Part shown: positions 47,820 to 56,793 of the stretch, piece by piece
How positions within the stretch are numbered: the stretch's first letter is position 1
How the letters are laid out: each line of letters begins with the position of its first letter
Source: JAJECS01 sp965262745
GTDB lineage: Bacteria > Chloroflexota > UBA11872
DNA: 64,000 bases
Direction of reading: 5' to 3'
Assembly: GCA_965262745.1 (NCBI GenBank)
Contig: OZ253558.1
Location: 1,984,001-2,048,000, forward strand
The notes under the pieces: generated by a model
Told to the model about the DNA's origin: nothing
Database searches by the model: none
The model's input: only the letters and a program-made list of their open reading frames with translations
Translations under genes and position numbers: made by a program

Positions 47820-48773
47820 GATTACCGGATGGCGGGGGCCACCGGAATCTCGGTGTCCGAGATCGGGATGGGCACGTGGGAATTCGGCGGCCGCGAGTGG
47901 GGCGACATTTCGGAAGAGATCTCCATCGACGTGATGCGCTATGGCTTCGAGCAGGGCATCACGTTTTTCGACACGGCGGACGCCTACGGCCCGGACGGAC
48001 TGAGCGAGCGCCTGATCGGCCGCGCCTTCGCGGGACACAGCGAGAACATCGTGGTGGCGACCAAGGTGGGGTATCCGCTCGGTATGGACGGTTGGATTGC
48101 GGCAGGCGGCGAGCACCCGCCGCACGACCTCTCAAGGACACACATCCTCAGCGCCTGCGAAGACAGCCTGCGGCGCCTACAGCGCGAGCGCATCGAGTTC
48201 TACAACATGCATCGTCCACCGCCGCCCGACGAGTGGGACGAGGCGTTCGGCGCGATGGAAACCTTGAAGCGCCAGGGCAAGATCGCGAACTACGGCGTGG
48301 CGCTGGGCGGTGTGGCGGAAGCCCTGCGAGCCGTGCGCGAGGCCGGGGCGACGGTGGTCATGCTGCCCTACAACTGTCTCGATCAGTCGCGGGCGGGCGA
48401 TTTGCTGCCGGTCGCGCTCGAGTTGGGCGTCGCCGTACTGGCGCGGCAGGTGATGGCGCAAGGCTTGCTGGGCGGTCAGCTGACGGCCGAGACGGAGTTC
48501 GCCGCGAACGACTATCGGCGGACATGGGCGCGCGAGGACTATCTGGAAAACCTGCGGCGTGTTGAGCGTTTGCAGTTTCTCGTGCGCAACGACGCGGCGT
48601 CGCTGCCCCAAGCCGCGCTGCGCTTTGCACTGGCGCACCCGGCGATATCGACCGTGGTCACCGGCATGATGCGGCGCGAGGAAGTTGATCAGAACGTGAA
48701 GGCGTCGGGTGCGCCGCTGCCGGAAGCTGACGTGCAGCGGGTGCGCGAGCTGTACCAGGCGGGGTTTGCCTAG
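47817..48773 (+). CDS. Aldo/keto reductase
   Basis: A 318-residue AKR-fold reductase. The catalytic Asp, Tyr, Lys and His are present in FFDTADAYGPDGLSE, VVATKVGYP and EFYNMHRP. The C-terminal part (GVALGGVAEALRAV, LPYNCLDQSRAGDLLPVALE, ISTVVTGMMRREEVDQNVKA) matches the group acting on sugars such as L-fucose or galactose derivatives. It is convergent with the Gfo/Idh/MocA gene across a 53-base gap that holds a hairpin. It is not a close copy of the reductase at 5812. Two AKR genes each paired with a Gfo/Idh/MocA gene suggest parallel sugar-oxidation routes. Confidence 0.92.
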   Translation: MDYRMAGATGISVSEIGMGTWEFGGREWGDISEEISIDVMRYGFEQGITFFDTADAYGPDGLSERLIGRAFAGHSENIVVATKVGYPLGMDGWIAAGGEHPPHDLSRTHILSACEDSLRRLQRERIEFYNMHRPPPPDEWDEAFGAMETLKRQGKIANYGVALGGVAEALRAVREAGATVVMLPYNCLDQSRAGDLLPVALELGVAVLARQVMAQGLLGGQLTAETEFAANDYRRTWAREDYLENLRRVERLQFLVRNDAASLPQAALRFALAHPAISTVVTGMMRREEVDQNVKASGAPLPEADVQRVRELYQAGFA

Positions 48774-48792
48774 GGGGACCCCCTCACACCAA

Positions 48793-48816
48793 CCCTCTCC
48801 CACGGTGGGGAGAGGG
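48793..48816. terminator. 9-bp hairpin between convergent genes
   Basis: CCCTCTCCC (48793-48801) and GGGAGAGGG (48808-48816) surround a 6-base loop. It sits between the aldo/keto reductase and Gfo/Idh/MocA stop codons. The surrounding CCCTCACACCAACCC is a common dispersed motif in environmental genomes, so a REP role is also possible. Confidence 0.5.
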
Positions 48817-48826
48817 GGTCGAGGCC

Positions 48827-49786
48827 CTAGATCTGGGACTGCATGATGCGGTCGACGAGGTCCATGGTCTTGACGGCGTCGGCGAACGAGGTGTCCGGTT
48901 GGCGACCGGCCTTGATAGCGTCGATGAAGTGCCGGTTCTCGGCGAAGAAGCCGAAGCGATGGATCGTATCGGACCCGCCGCCGACCTCCGCGGCATCGAT
49001 CGATTCGCCCTCGTCGGCGCCGTCGCGATAGACCGTGGCGCGCCATTGATCGTCGGCGAAGGCCGAGACGCCTTGACCGTGCATCTCGAAGTAGTGGTCC
49101 CGCCGGCCGGAGCGCCGCGAGGCGGTGAGGATGGCCACGCAGCCGGTGCTGAAGGTGACGATGGCGTTGTGGTTGTTGACGAACGGCATGTCCACGGCGC
49201 GATTGTCTGCGGCGACGGCCACCACCTCGCCGCCGGCCATCCAGCGCAGTGCATCGACGGCGTGGATGATGTCGGACGTCAGGTGCGAGACGGCGCCGCG
49301 GCCGTAGCCGTAGTTGTCGGGCCCGGCCTCGAACTTGTGGAAGCCGGCGAGGCATTGGTGCAGCGGCCCCCGCTCGGTGATCGCCGCCCGGCAACGGCGC
49401 AGCATCTCGATGTACCGCCGGTTGAACCCCACCATGGTCAGGCGATCGTTGCGGCTCGCGTACCAGGCGAGCGCCTCTGTCTGATAGGTAGTGATGGCGG
49501 GTGGCTTTTCCACGAAGACGTGCACGCCCAGCTCCAGTAGGTCCACCACGATGTTGTGCAAGTGCTGCGGCGGCATGATCACGTAGACCGCGTCGGGCTT
49601 TTCGCGTGCGACGAGCTCGCGATAGTCGCCATAGCGCCCGGCGACGCCGTACTTGTCGGCGGTCGTTTGCAACCGCTCGGCGTTCAATTCAGCGATGCCG
49701 ACCAGGTCAACGTCGGGCATCGCCGCGAGCGACGGGTAGTGGGCGATGTTGGCCAGACCGCCGGCGCCCACCATTCCTATCCGCAC
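48827..49786 (-). CDS. Gfo/Idh/MocA family oxidoreductase
   Basis: A 319-residue protein with VGAGGLANIAHYPSL (dinucleotide binding), VFVEKPPAIT with the catalytic Lys, MVGFNRRYIEMLRRC, and SDIIHAVDALRWMAGG, whose His is the expected catalytic residue of the family. All key positions look intact. Sugar or inositol dehydrogenase activity is likely, with unknown substrate. It is divergent from the propeller protein at 49921 across about 134 bases, so the two may be co-regulated. Confidence 0.92.
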   Translation of the reverse strand: MRIGMVGAGGLANIAHYPSLAAMPDVDLVGIAELNAERLQTTADKYGVAGRYGDYRELVAREKPDAVYVIMPPQHLHNIVVDLLELGVHVFVEKPPAITTYQTEALAWYASRNDRLTMVGFNRRYIEMLRRCRAAITERGPLHQCLAGFHKFEAGPDNYGYGRGAVSHLTSDIIHAVDALRWMAGGEVVAVAADNRAVDMPFVNNHNAIVTFSTGCVAILTASRRSGRRDHYFEMHGQGVSAFADDQWRATVYRDGADEGESIDAAEVGGGSDTIHRFGFFAENRHFIDAIKAGRQPDTSFADAVKTMDLVDRIMQSQI

Positions 49787-49920
49787 CGTATCGATGAACT
49801 CGATCCTCGCAGGCGGCCAGGCAGCGGCAACGTATCACGGGACGAAGGCGCGGGCGAGACCATCTGCTAGAGTCGCTCGCCGCACCTCCAAGACGTTGGG
49901 GCACCCGCACAGGGGCGACT

Positions 49921-51447
49921 ATGGCCTTCTCGTTTCCCACGAGCGTCAAGCGGCGCACCGATTGCCTCTCGATGATTCTGGGCGAGGACGTCGCCGAGCA
50001 GCACATGCTGGCGTGGCGGCAGGAGCTGGGCGAGTTGGATCCCAACAACCCCCTGGTGACGCCGGCCATGCCTTGGGACAGCGGCTCGGTGTTCGCTCAC
50101 GGCACGTTCGCGCACGACCCGATCGACGGATTGTGGAAGGCCTGGCAGGTCTCCACGCCGCTGACGGCGGGGTATTTCGAGAACTTCCGGCGCGTGACCT
50201 ATCTGACCTCGGAAGACGGCGTCGAGTGGACACGTCCCGAGCTTGACCTGTGCCCACAGCCCGGCTATCCGCGCACCAATATCTTGCTGGACCACGATTC
50301 GGGCGGTCCGAGCATGTACAGCTCGGTGATGATCGTCCCGGACGCCGAGCCCGACCGCCGCTACGAGATGTTCGTGATGCGCGATCCGAGCAACACCATC
50401 GGCGGGGGACCAGGCTTCATTCGCGGGCTGCCGCCCCCACCGCCGGGCCAGAAGCAGGCGCGCGGCATGTATCGGTATTTCTCGCCGGACGGCATCAACT
50501 GGACGGCGAGCGAAGGCCCGGTTCTCGAAGTGGCGGTGCCCGGCGTCCGCCTGGTGATTCCCTATGAGAATCCCAAGCACACGGCGGACACCACGTATGT
50601 CTTCCGCGAGGCGGACGGAACGTATATGGCGACGCACAAGCTGGGAGAGCCCGCGCACCCGGGCGGCTTGGTGCCATATGACATTTTCGCCGAGGGCCGC
50701 CGGGTGATGGCGCGCCGCACGAGCCCCGACGGCTCGGACTGGAGCCCCTTCGAGACGATCATCCAGCCGGACGTCTACGACCCGCACGACGTCCAGATCA
50801 TGGAGCTCTGCGTGACGCCGGTGCGGAGCGGGTACATCGGCGTAATCGCCATATACCTCAATCGCACGCAGACGATCGAGCTGCAGCTCGGCGGCAGCGC
50901 CGACGGGCGAATCTGGGATCGGCGCGTGCGCCTACCGGCGGTCGCGACCGGAGCACTGGGCGACTACGGCGGCGGCATGCTGTGGCCCTCGCACAACCTC
51001 GTCGAGCACAACGGCCGGCACTACATGTACTTCTCGGGCACCGAGGGTTTGCACGGCGACCCGGCGTCAAAGAGTCCGTCGATCTGGCCGTTCTTCTCCG
51101 CGATTTGCCGCGCGAGTTGGGCCGTGAACCGGTATTGGGCGGCTGTGTCGGGCCCGGGCGGCGACGTCGTGGGCACACTGACCACGCACCCGTTGCCCGT
51201 GGGCGGCAAGCAACTGATCCTCAACGCCGCAACCTCGACCGTGACCGAGGGTGAGTTGCACGCGGAGCTGCTGGACCCGGACGGCAACGTGGTGGAGGGC
51301 TTCGGCAAGGACGACTTCATCCCCTGGCAGGGAGACAGCACTGCGGCCCCGGCGCGCTGGACCGGCGGCGCGGCGTGTCCGCTGGAACAATGCGCTGTGC
51401 GGTTCCACCTGCGCCGGTCACGCTTGTACGGGTACGCCTGGGAGTAG
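49921..51447 (+). CDS. Five-bladed-propeller-like protein (GH43/GH32-type fold suspected)
   Basis: The 508 residues show repeating YLTSEDGVEWTRPEL, RYFSPDGINWTASEG, RRTSPDGSDWSPFE and GSADGRIWDRRV motifs, each blade having a (S/T)-x-D-G-x-x-W turn. This is typical of the GH43/GH32/GH68-like propellers and their sialidase relatives. WDSGSVFAHGTFAHDPIDGL near 52-71 could carry an active-site Asp. A C-terminal beta domain (about 400-500) follows. No signal peptide is present. It is followed after 5 bases by the penicillin-acylase-family gene, whose ribosome-binding site lies inside this gene. Confidence 0.7.
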   Translation: MAFSFPTSVKRRTDCLSMILGEDVAEQHMLAWRQELGELDPNNPLVTPAMPWDSGSVFAHGTFAHDPIDGLWKAWQVSTPLTAGYFENFRRVTYLTSEDGVEWTRPELDLCPQPGYPRTNILLDHDSGGPSMYSSVMIVPDAEPDRRYEMFVMRDPSNTIGGGPGFIRGLPPPPPGQKQARGMYRYFSPDGINWTASEGPVLEVAVPGVRLVIPYENPKHTADTTYVFREADGTYMATHKLGEPAHPGGLVPYDIFAEGRRVMARRTSPDGSDWSPFETIIQPDVYDPHDVQIMELCVTPVRSGYIGVIAIYLNRTQTIELQLGGSADGRIWDRRVRLPAVATGALGDYGGGMLWPSHNLVEHNGRHYMYFSGTEGLHGDPASKSPSIWPFFSAICRASWAVNRYWAAVSGPGGDVVGTLTTHPLPVGGKQLILNAATSTVTEGELHAELLDPDGNVVEGFGKDDFIPWQGDSTAAPARWTGGAACPLEQCAVRFHLRRSRLYGYAWE

Positions 51448-51452
51448 ACATC

Positions 51453-53855
51453 ATGGCCATCGACTCGCGCCGGATCCTGCACCAATTGGGCCGCGGTGAG
51501 TCGGTTGACGACGTTCGCGCCGCGGCCGGGCTGACGGAAGCCGAGTTCGAGGCCTGGTGGAACGAGGAGCTTCAGCGTCGGCTGGCGGTGATCGATGGAC
51601 GGGCGTCGGGCCCTGTCGGCGCGGCGGTCGAGATCCAGCGGGACGCCAGCGGCCTGCCGCACATCTATGCCGAGACCGAGGCCGACCTTTTCGTGGGGTA
51701 CGGCTACGCCATGGCCCAGGACCGGCTGTTCCAGATGGACTATCTGCGGCGGCGGGCGCTGGGGCGTCTGGCGGAAATCCTCGGGGCCGAGGCGTTCGAC
51801 TACGACGTGCTGGTGCGAACGGTCGGGCTGCACCGAATCGCGGCTGACGAAACGGCGCGCCTGCCGGCCGAGACGGCGGCGCACTACGAGGCCTTCGCGA
51901 CCGGCGTGAACGCTTTTATCGAGGAGTGCCGCGACCTGCCGCCGGTCGAGTTCGACCTGCTCGACTATCGGCCCGAGGCATGGCGGCCGCTCGACTCGAT
52001 TGCGCTGCTAGGTGAGTTTCGCTGGTATCTCACGGGGCGGTTTCCGGTGATTGCCGTGCCGGAGCTGGCCAGGCGCGCCCTGGGCGACGGTCCGCTGTAC
52101 CGCGCCTTTATGACTCCCGAGGCGATCGACGAGACGATTCTGCATCCCGGGGAATATGCGAGCGCGGGCAGCGGCACGGATCCCGTGGAGCCGCCACTGG
52201 GCGGGATCGACGACGGCACCGGCAGCAACAACTGGGTGATCGGCCCGAGCCGCAGCGCTTCCGGCGGGGCGCTCGTGGTCAGCGATCCGCACATCGCCTT
52301 CGGCTCGCCGTGCTGCTGGTATCAAGCCCACCTGGTCGGCGGACAGTTCAACGTGGCCGGGGCCGGGTATGCGGGGGCGCCGGGCATCATCTTCGGTCGC
52401 AACCGGCGCGTCGCCTGGGGCATCACCAACAACATCAGCTCGCAGCGCGACCTCTACCAGGAGCGCACGGACCCGGCGCATCCCGGCGCCTTTCTGTATG
52501 ACGGGAAGTGGGAGCCGGCGCGCGAACGCGTGGAAGCCATCAGCGTGCGCGGCGAAGGCGTGCGCGAGGAAGTGGTGCGGTCCTCGCGCAACGGCCCGAT
52601 CGTCGATGACATCCTGCCGGGATTTGCGCAAGGCACCGGGCCGGTATCGCTGCGGTGGGCCGGGACGCTGCCCTGCGCGTGGCCGACGGCGATGCTGGCG
52701 TTCAATGTGGCCGACTCGTGCGCCGAGCTCGAGGATGCCTTGCGGGGATGGGTGTCGCCGACGCTGAGCATGGTGTTCGGGGACGTGGACGGCGGCTTCG
52801 GCTATCGGGCGACGGGCCAGGTACCGATCCGAGCGCGGGCGGAACGCGGCTACCGCCGCGGATGGGACCCCGCCGACGCCTGGCAGGGCATGATTCCGTT
52901 CGAGGGCATGCCCGCGGTGCGCGACCCCGAGCGCGGCTGGGTGGCAACCGCCAACAACCTGCCGGCGCCGTCGGACTATCCGTATCCGCTGGCCAACACG
53001 TCGCCGAGCGGCTACCGTGCGCGACGCATCCGGCAGATGATCGAGTCGCGCGATGCGCTCAGCCGTGAGGACATGGCGTCGATGCACTACGACGCGCTTG
53101 CGCTGCGGGCGGTCAATGCCGTTCAAGCATTGGCGCGGATCCTCGACGGGGGCGATGCGCGATTGCAGGCCGCTGCCGCGGCGCTGCGTGCCTGGGACTG
53201 CCGCATGGACAGCGAGAGCGGCGCGGCGGCGATCTTCGAGGCGTTCCAGCACCAATGGGACGCGGCGGTTGCCGCCGAGCGCTTCTCGGCGGACGCGGCG
53301 GCCCTGGCCGCCGGCGACTCAGCCGCCTTCGTGGCCGGCGGGATTAGCGGTCTGTCGCTGCGCCTCCTGGCTGACGACGACGTGGGGTGGTTTGCTTCGG
53401 CGGAAGCGCGAGACGCGGCGGTGCGGTCGGCGATGTCCCGCGCCCTGGATCAACTCACCGAGCGGCTCGGCCACGACATGTCCACGTGGAGTTGGGGCGG
53501 GCTTCACACGGTGCAGCTGCCCCACCTGCTGTCGGACCGCGGCGACCTGGGACGCTTGCTGGACCGCGGGGGCGATCCCGCAAGCGGGAACGGCTTCGTC
53601 GTAGGCAATACGGGGTCGTCGCCCGATTTCAGCTCAACCGGCGGCGCCAACTATCGACTGATCGTGGACCTCGCGGAGGCGCCAGCCCGGCTGTGGTCGC
53701 TGGACGCGGCGGGGCCGTCGGGTCAGCCGGGCAGCCCGCACTACGCGAACCAGTTCGGCGACTGGCTGGCCGGCCGCTATCACCAGATCCCCCTGGAACG
53801 CGACGACGTGCACGCAACGATCAGAACCACGCTGACGTTGCAATCACCGGAGTGA
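51453..53855 (+). CDS. Penicillin acylase family N-terminal-nucleophile hydrolase
   Basis: The ATG at 51453 has GGGAG 8 bases upstream, giving 800 residues. An alpha-chain region (VEIQRDASGLPHIYAETEAD, GYGYAMAQDRLFQMDYLRR) precedes the autoprocessing point GTGSNNWVIGPSRSASG. Ser258 of GSNNW should become the N-terminal nucleophile of the beta chain. VVSDPHI and later NRRVAWGITNN also match. No signal peptide is seen, although many family members are periplasmic. The first 50 residues (GESVDDVRAAAGLTEAEFEA) look like a small helical extra domain. Substrates in the family include beta-lactams, acyl-homoserine lactones and N-acyl amino acids. Confidence 0.9.
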   Translation: MAIDSRRILHQLGRGESVDDVRAAAGLTEAEFEAWWNEELQRRLAVIDGRASGPVGAAVEIQRDASGLPHIYAETEADLFVGYGYAMAQDRLFQMDYLRRRALGRLAEILGAEAFDYDVLVRTVGLHRIAADETARLPAETAAHYEAFATGVNAFIEECRDLPPVEFDLLDYRPEAWRPLDSIALLGEFRWYLTGRFPVIAVPELARRALGDGPLYRAFMTPEAIDETILHPGEYASAGSGTDPVEPPLGGIDDGTGSNNWVIGPSRSASGGALVVSDPHIAFGSPCCWYQAHLVGGQFNVAGAGYAGAPGIIFGRNRRVAWGITNNISSQRDLYQERTDPAHPGAFLYDGKWEPARERVEAISVRGEGVREEVVRSSRNGPIVDDILPGFAQGTGPVSLRWAGTLPCAWPTAMLAFNVADSCAELEDALRGWVSPTLSMVFGDVDGGFGYRATGQVPIRARAERGYRRGWDPADAWQGMIPFEGMPAVRDPERGWVATANNLPAPSDYPYPLANTSPSGYRARRIRQMIESRDALSREDMASMHYDALALRAVNAVQALARILDGGDARLQAAAAALRAWDCRMDSESGAAAIFEAFQHQWDAAVAAERFSADAAALAAGDSAAFVAGGISGLSLRLLADDDVGWFASAEARDAAVRSAMSRALDQLTERLGHDMSTWSWGGLHTVQLPHLLSDRGDLGRLLDRGGDPASGNGFVVGNTGSSPDFSSTGGANYRLIVDLAEAPARLWSLDAAGPSGQPGSPHYANQFGDWLAGRYHQIPLERDDVHATIRTTLTLQSPE

Positions 53856-53860
53856 CGCAA

Positions 53861-54316
53861 ATGGATCTGACGTGCGATGTGCCGCGCAGCCCCTACGACA
53901 AGCTCGGCGGCATCGTGTTTCTGCCGCGCAGCATCGACAAGGGGCGCGCGGAGCTGGCGGGGACGCTCGGCGAGTATTTGGCCCGGCACGGACGGTCCGG
54001 GCGGTTGTTCAAGTTTCTGGGCATCTCGGCCAAGGACTTTATCGAAGCGCTGCGAGACCGCCCGACGGACGAGGACGTTTGGGCCTGGGTGGCCGAGCAC
54101 ATGACGCCGCGGACGCCTGAGGAGATAACCGAATTCAACCAGCAGATGTGGACCGCCGAGCCCGAGGACGGGACGGATCGCTGGACGTGGGCCGGGTTCC
54201 GAAAGTATCTGGCGAAGTGTGGACAGGCGCATCGCACCGACATCACGCGGCACTTCGACCGCCTGGACCTCGACGAGGGACGCGAGGTGCCGATGGGTGG
54301 GCGTCAGCTCTGCTAG
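53861..54316 (+). CDS. DUF5069 family protein
   Basis: The ATG is 5 bases after the acylase stop, giving a product of 151 residues. PRSPYDKLGGIVFLPRSIDK followed by GRAELAGTLGEYLARHGRSG is the DUF5069 signature, and FKFLGISAKDFIEALRDRPT continues it. It is cytoplasmic, helical and of unknown function. It is almost certainly co-transcribed with the acylase. The longer frame that opens at 53387 is a shadow within the acylase gene. Confidence 0.85.
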   Translation: MDLTCDVPRSPYDKLGGIVFLPRSIDKGRAELAGTLGEYLARHGRSGRLFKFLGISAKDFIEALRDRPTDEDVWAWVAEHMTPRTPEEITEFNQQMWTAEPEDGTDRWTWAGFRKYLAKCGQAHRTDITRHFDRLDLDEGREVPMGGRQLC

Positions 54317-54370
54317 CGACCGGCCGCCGCCGGCTCTCTAGAATCAACGACACGCGTTAGGAAAGCGCCC

Positions 54371-55588
54371 ATGCGCATTGCCCTGCTGGCCGATACCTAT
54401 CCCCCCGCGAACCGGGGCGGGGCGGGGGTGGTGGCGCAGCGCTTGGCGCGCGCCTTTGCCGCGCGCGGCCATGACGTGCTGGTGGTGACCACCTGGCCCG
54501 ACGCGACCAGTGAGGCGTCGGACGGTGACGTGCAGGTGCAGCGCTTGCAGTCGCGGTATCCGGAGCGATTCCGCAACACGGTGGCCATGATGAATCCGGT
54601 GCTGCTCGGCGGGGTGCGCCGGGCGCTGGAGGACTTTCGGCCAGACGTGGTGCACGCGCACAACGTGCACCAGCACTTGTCGTTCGCATCGCTCGAAGTG
54701 GCGGCGTCCACGGGCGCTCCGGTGGCTTACACCGCGCACGATTTCCTGCTGTTTTGCTGCATCAAGTTCATCTGCAGCGGCGGACGGGTCGATTTTCGCC
54801 AGCGGTGGTTCAACTGCGCCAAGTGCCAGCGGTTCCGCTGGAACCCGGCGCGCAACGCGGCGATCCGCCGCCAGATGACGACGCACGTGGATCACGTCTT
54901 CGTCATCAGCCAGGCGCTGCAAACCGCGCTGCGGGCCAACGGCTACGGCGGTGCCGAGATCATGCACAACGGCGTTGACGCCGAGTGGTGGTCTCAGGGG
55001 GACGGTCCAAGGTTTCGGGCGAAGATTGGCGTGGACGGCGCGCCGTTGGCGCTGCTGGCCGCCCGGGTGAGCCGCGAGAAGGGGGCCGAAGCCGCGCTGC
55101 ACGGCATGGCGAAGGCCCGCAATCCCGAGCTTCGGCTCGTGATCGCCGGCGACAATCCACGCTACGCGCCCAAGCTGCGCGCCCTGGCCCGCGAGCTGGG
55201 CGTGGCCGACCGGCTGATCTTGCCCGGCTGGATCGACGCCGACACGCTGCGCGATGCCTACCACGCCGCGGACGTCACGCTGGCGCCTTCGACCTATCCG
55301 GACCCGTTCAACCTGACGCTGATCGAGTCCATGGCCGCCGGCACGCCCGTGATCGCGTCGGCTCTGGGCGCCGGCCCGGAGCTTGTCCCCGACGGCGAGA
55401 CGGGATTCGCGGTGCATCCGGACGACACCATGGGCCTGGCCGACCGCATCTCGCTCATCGTGGAGGACCCGGAATATGGCCGCGCGCTTGGCATGGCTGG
55501 CCAGCAGCGCGTGGCGCGGTATTTCACGCTGGACCGGCAGGTGGACCGGACGCTGGCGCGCTACCAGGCCCTGATCGCCGCCGCATGA
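54371..55588 (+). CDS. GT4-family glycosyltransferase with cysteine-rich insert
   Basis: A 405-residue GT-B enzyme. The glycine loop PPANRGGAGVVAQRLARAF and VVHAHNVHQH mark the acceptor domain. PSTYPDPFNLTLIESMAAGT holds the E-x7-E motif of family GT4, although the first Glu appears as Asp. A cysteine group (FCCIKFICSGG and FNCAKCQRF, about 130-155) replaces the usual short loop, which suggests a structural zinc site. The gene opens the polysaccharide operon; its stop overlaps the next start (ATGA). Confidence 0.9.
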   Translation: MRIALLADTYPPANRGGAGVVAQRLARAFAARGHDVLVVTTWPDATSEASDGDVQVQRLQSRYPERFRNTVAMMNPVLLGGVRRALEDFRPDVVHAHNVHQHLSFASLEVAASTGAPVAYTAHDFLLFCCIKFICSGGRVDFRQRWFNCAKCQRFRWNPARNAAIRRQMTTHVDHVFVISQALQTALRANGYGGAEIMHNGVDAEWWSQGDGPRFRAKIGVDGAPLALLAARVSREKGAEAALHGMAKARNPELRLVIAGDNPRYAPKLRALARELGVADRLILPGWIDADTLRDAYHAADVTLAPSTYPDPFNLTLIESMAAGTPVIASALGAGPELVPDGETGFAVHPDDTMGLADRISLIVEDPEYGRALGMAGQQRVARYFTLDRQVDRTLARYQALIAAA

Positions 55589-56784
55589 CGGCCCCGCGCC
55601 GAATCGTCCACGTTATCTCGTCGCTCGCCGTTGGCGGAGCGCAGCGCCATCTGCTGCAGCTGCTCGCGGAGCCCAGGGACAGCGTGCAGCAGGACGTGAT
55701 CTATTTCCGCGACCACGATCTGCGCCGCGACGCCGAGGACCTGGCCGGGCGGGTCCACTACTTGCCCATGGCCGGCGCTTGGGGATGGACGCGGCTGCCC
55801 CAACTGACCGCCGCCATCATCCGCGGCCGCTACGACGTGGTGCACACGCATCTGCTGCGCGCCGACATGTACGGGGCGCCGGCGGCTCGCGCGGCTCGAG
55901 TTCCCGGGCTGGTGGCAACCAAGCACAACCTGGAGGCTCGATTGGAGCATCCGGCCTGGCGCTGGCTCCATCGGCGCACCGCCGGGATGCCGGACGCCAC
56001 CATTGGCATCTCGGACGCCGTGCGCGCGTGGGCGGTGTCCACCGGCGGCGCACCGGCTTCGAAGACCCGTGTGGTGCTCTACGGGATCGACGCCGCGCCG
56101 TTCGCGGACCTGAATCAACCGCGCGCCCGTGCCGAGCTTGGCATCGAGCCGCGCGCCCGCGTGGTGCTGTGTCCGGCGCGGCTCGACCCGCAAAAGAACC
56201 ACGGAATGCTGCTGCGCGCCTTCGAGCGCGTGCACCAAGAAATGCCGGGCACCGTGCTGCTGCTGGCGGGCGGGCGGCAGCTTGGATCGGCGATCTACGA
56301 GCGCGACTTGCGGGCCCTGGCGGATTTGATCGGCGTTGATGGCGCCGTGCGCTGGGTGGGGGTCCGCAACGACATGAGCCGCCTGCTGGCCGCCTGCGAC
56401 GTGGTGGCGCTGGCCTCGGACTGGGAAGGGTTTGGACTGGCGCTCCTTGAAGCCATGGCCGCCGCTCGCCCTGTGGTGGCGACGGCCGTGGGCGGCGTGC
56501 CCGAGGTGGTGCGCGACGGCGAGAGCGGCATCCTGGTCGAGGCGGGCGACACGTCCGCGTTCGCGGAAGCGCTCGTGCAGGTCTTGCGCAATGACGTCGA
56601 CCGCAGACGCATGGGCGCAGCGGCGGCGCGGCGGGCGCGCGACACGTTCACGCTGGACCGCATGAGGGCCGCCACGCACGCCGTGTACGACGAGGTGCTC
56701 GGAGCGCGCCCGGCTGGAGGCACCACCCAGCCGCGCCGATATACTTCCGGGACGGCGCGCGGCAGGCGCGCCCCCTTCACGTAG
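55585..56784 (+). CDS. GT4-family glycosyltransferase
   Basis: Translation starts at the ATG overlapping the previous TGA, giving 399 residues. SLAVGGAQRHLLQLLAEPRD is the acceptor-side loop, VVHTHLLRADMYGAPAARAA follows, and ASDWEGFGLALLEAMAAARP carries the E-x7-E retaining-transferase motif. A longer frame that opens at 54985 is a shadow. Within the operon it should add one sugar of the repeat unit on the cytoplasmic face. A Thr/Arg-rich C-terminal tail (TTQPRRYTSGTARGRRAPFT) is atypical and may be disordered. Confidence 0.9.
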   Translation: MTAPRRIVHVISSLAVGGAQRHLLQLLAEPRDSVQQDVIYFRDHDLRRDAEDLAGRVHYLPMAGAWGWTRLPQLTAAIIRGRYDVVHTHLLRADMYGAPAARAARVPGLVATKHNLEARLEHPAWRWLHRRTAGMPDATIGISDAVRAWAVSTGGAPASKTRVVLYGIDAAPFADLNQPRARAELGIEPRARVVLCPARLDPQKNHGMLLRAFERVHQEMPGTVLLLAGGRQLGSAIYERDLRALADLIGVDGAVRWVGVRNDMSRLLAACDVVALASDWEGFGLALLEAMAAARPVVATAVGGVPEVVRDGESGILVEAGDTSAFAEALVQVLRNDVDRRRMGAAAARRARDTFTLDRMRAATHAVYDEVLGARPAGGTTQPRRYTSGTARGRRAPFT

Positions 56785-56793
56785 AGACGCGAG

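Noticed and set aside
47439..48125. 228-codon minus-strand ORF including HAERSEESR
   Set aside because: This phrase is a common false translation of dispersed intergenic repeats; the ORF also overlaps two real genes.
54985..55584. Long N-terminal extension of the second GT4 gene
   Set aside because: It lies entirely within the first GT4 gene in another frame. The ATG overlapping the stop (55585) gives the normal GT4 start.
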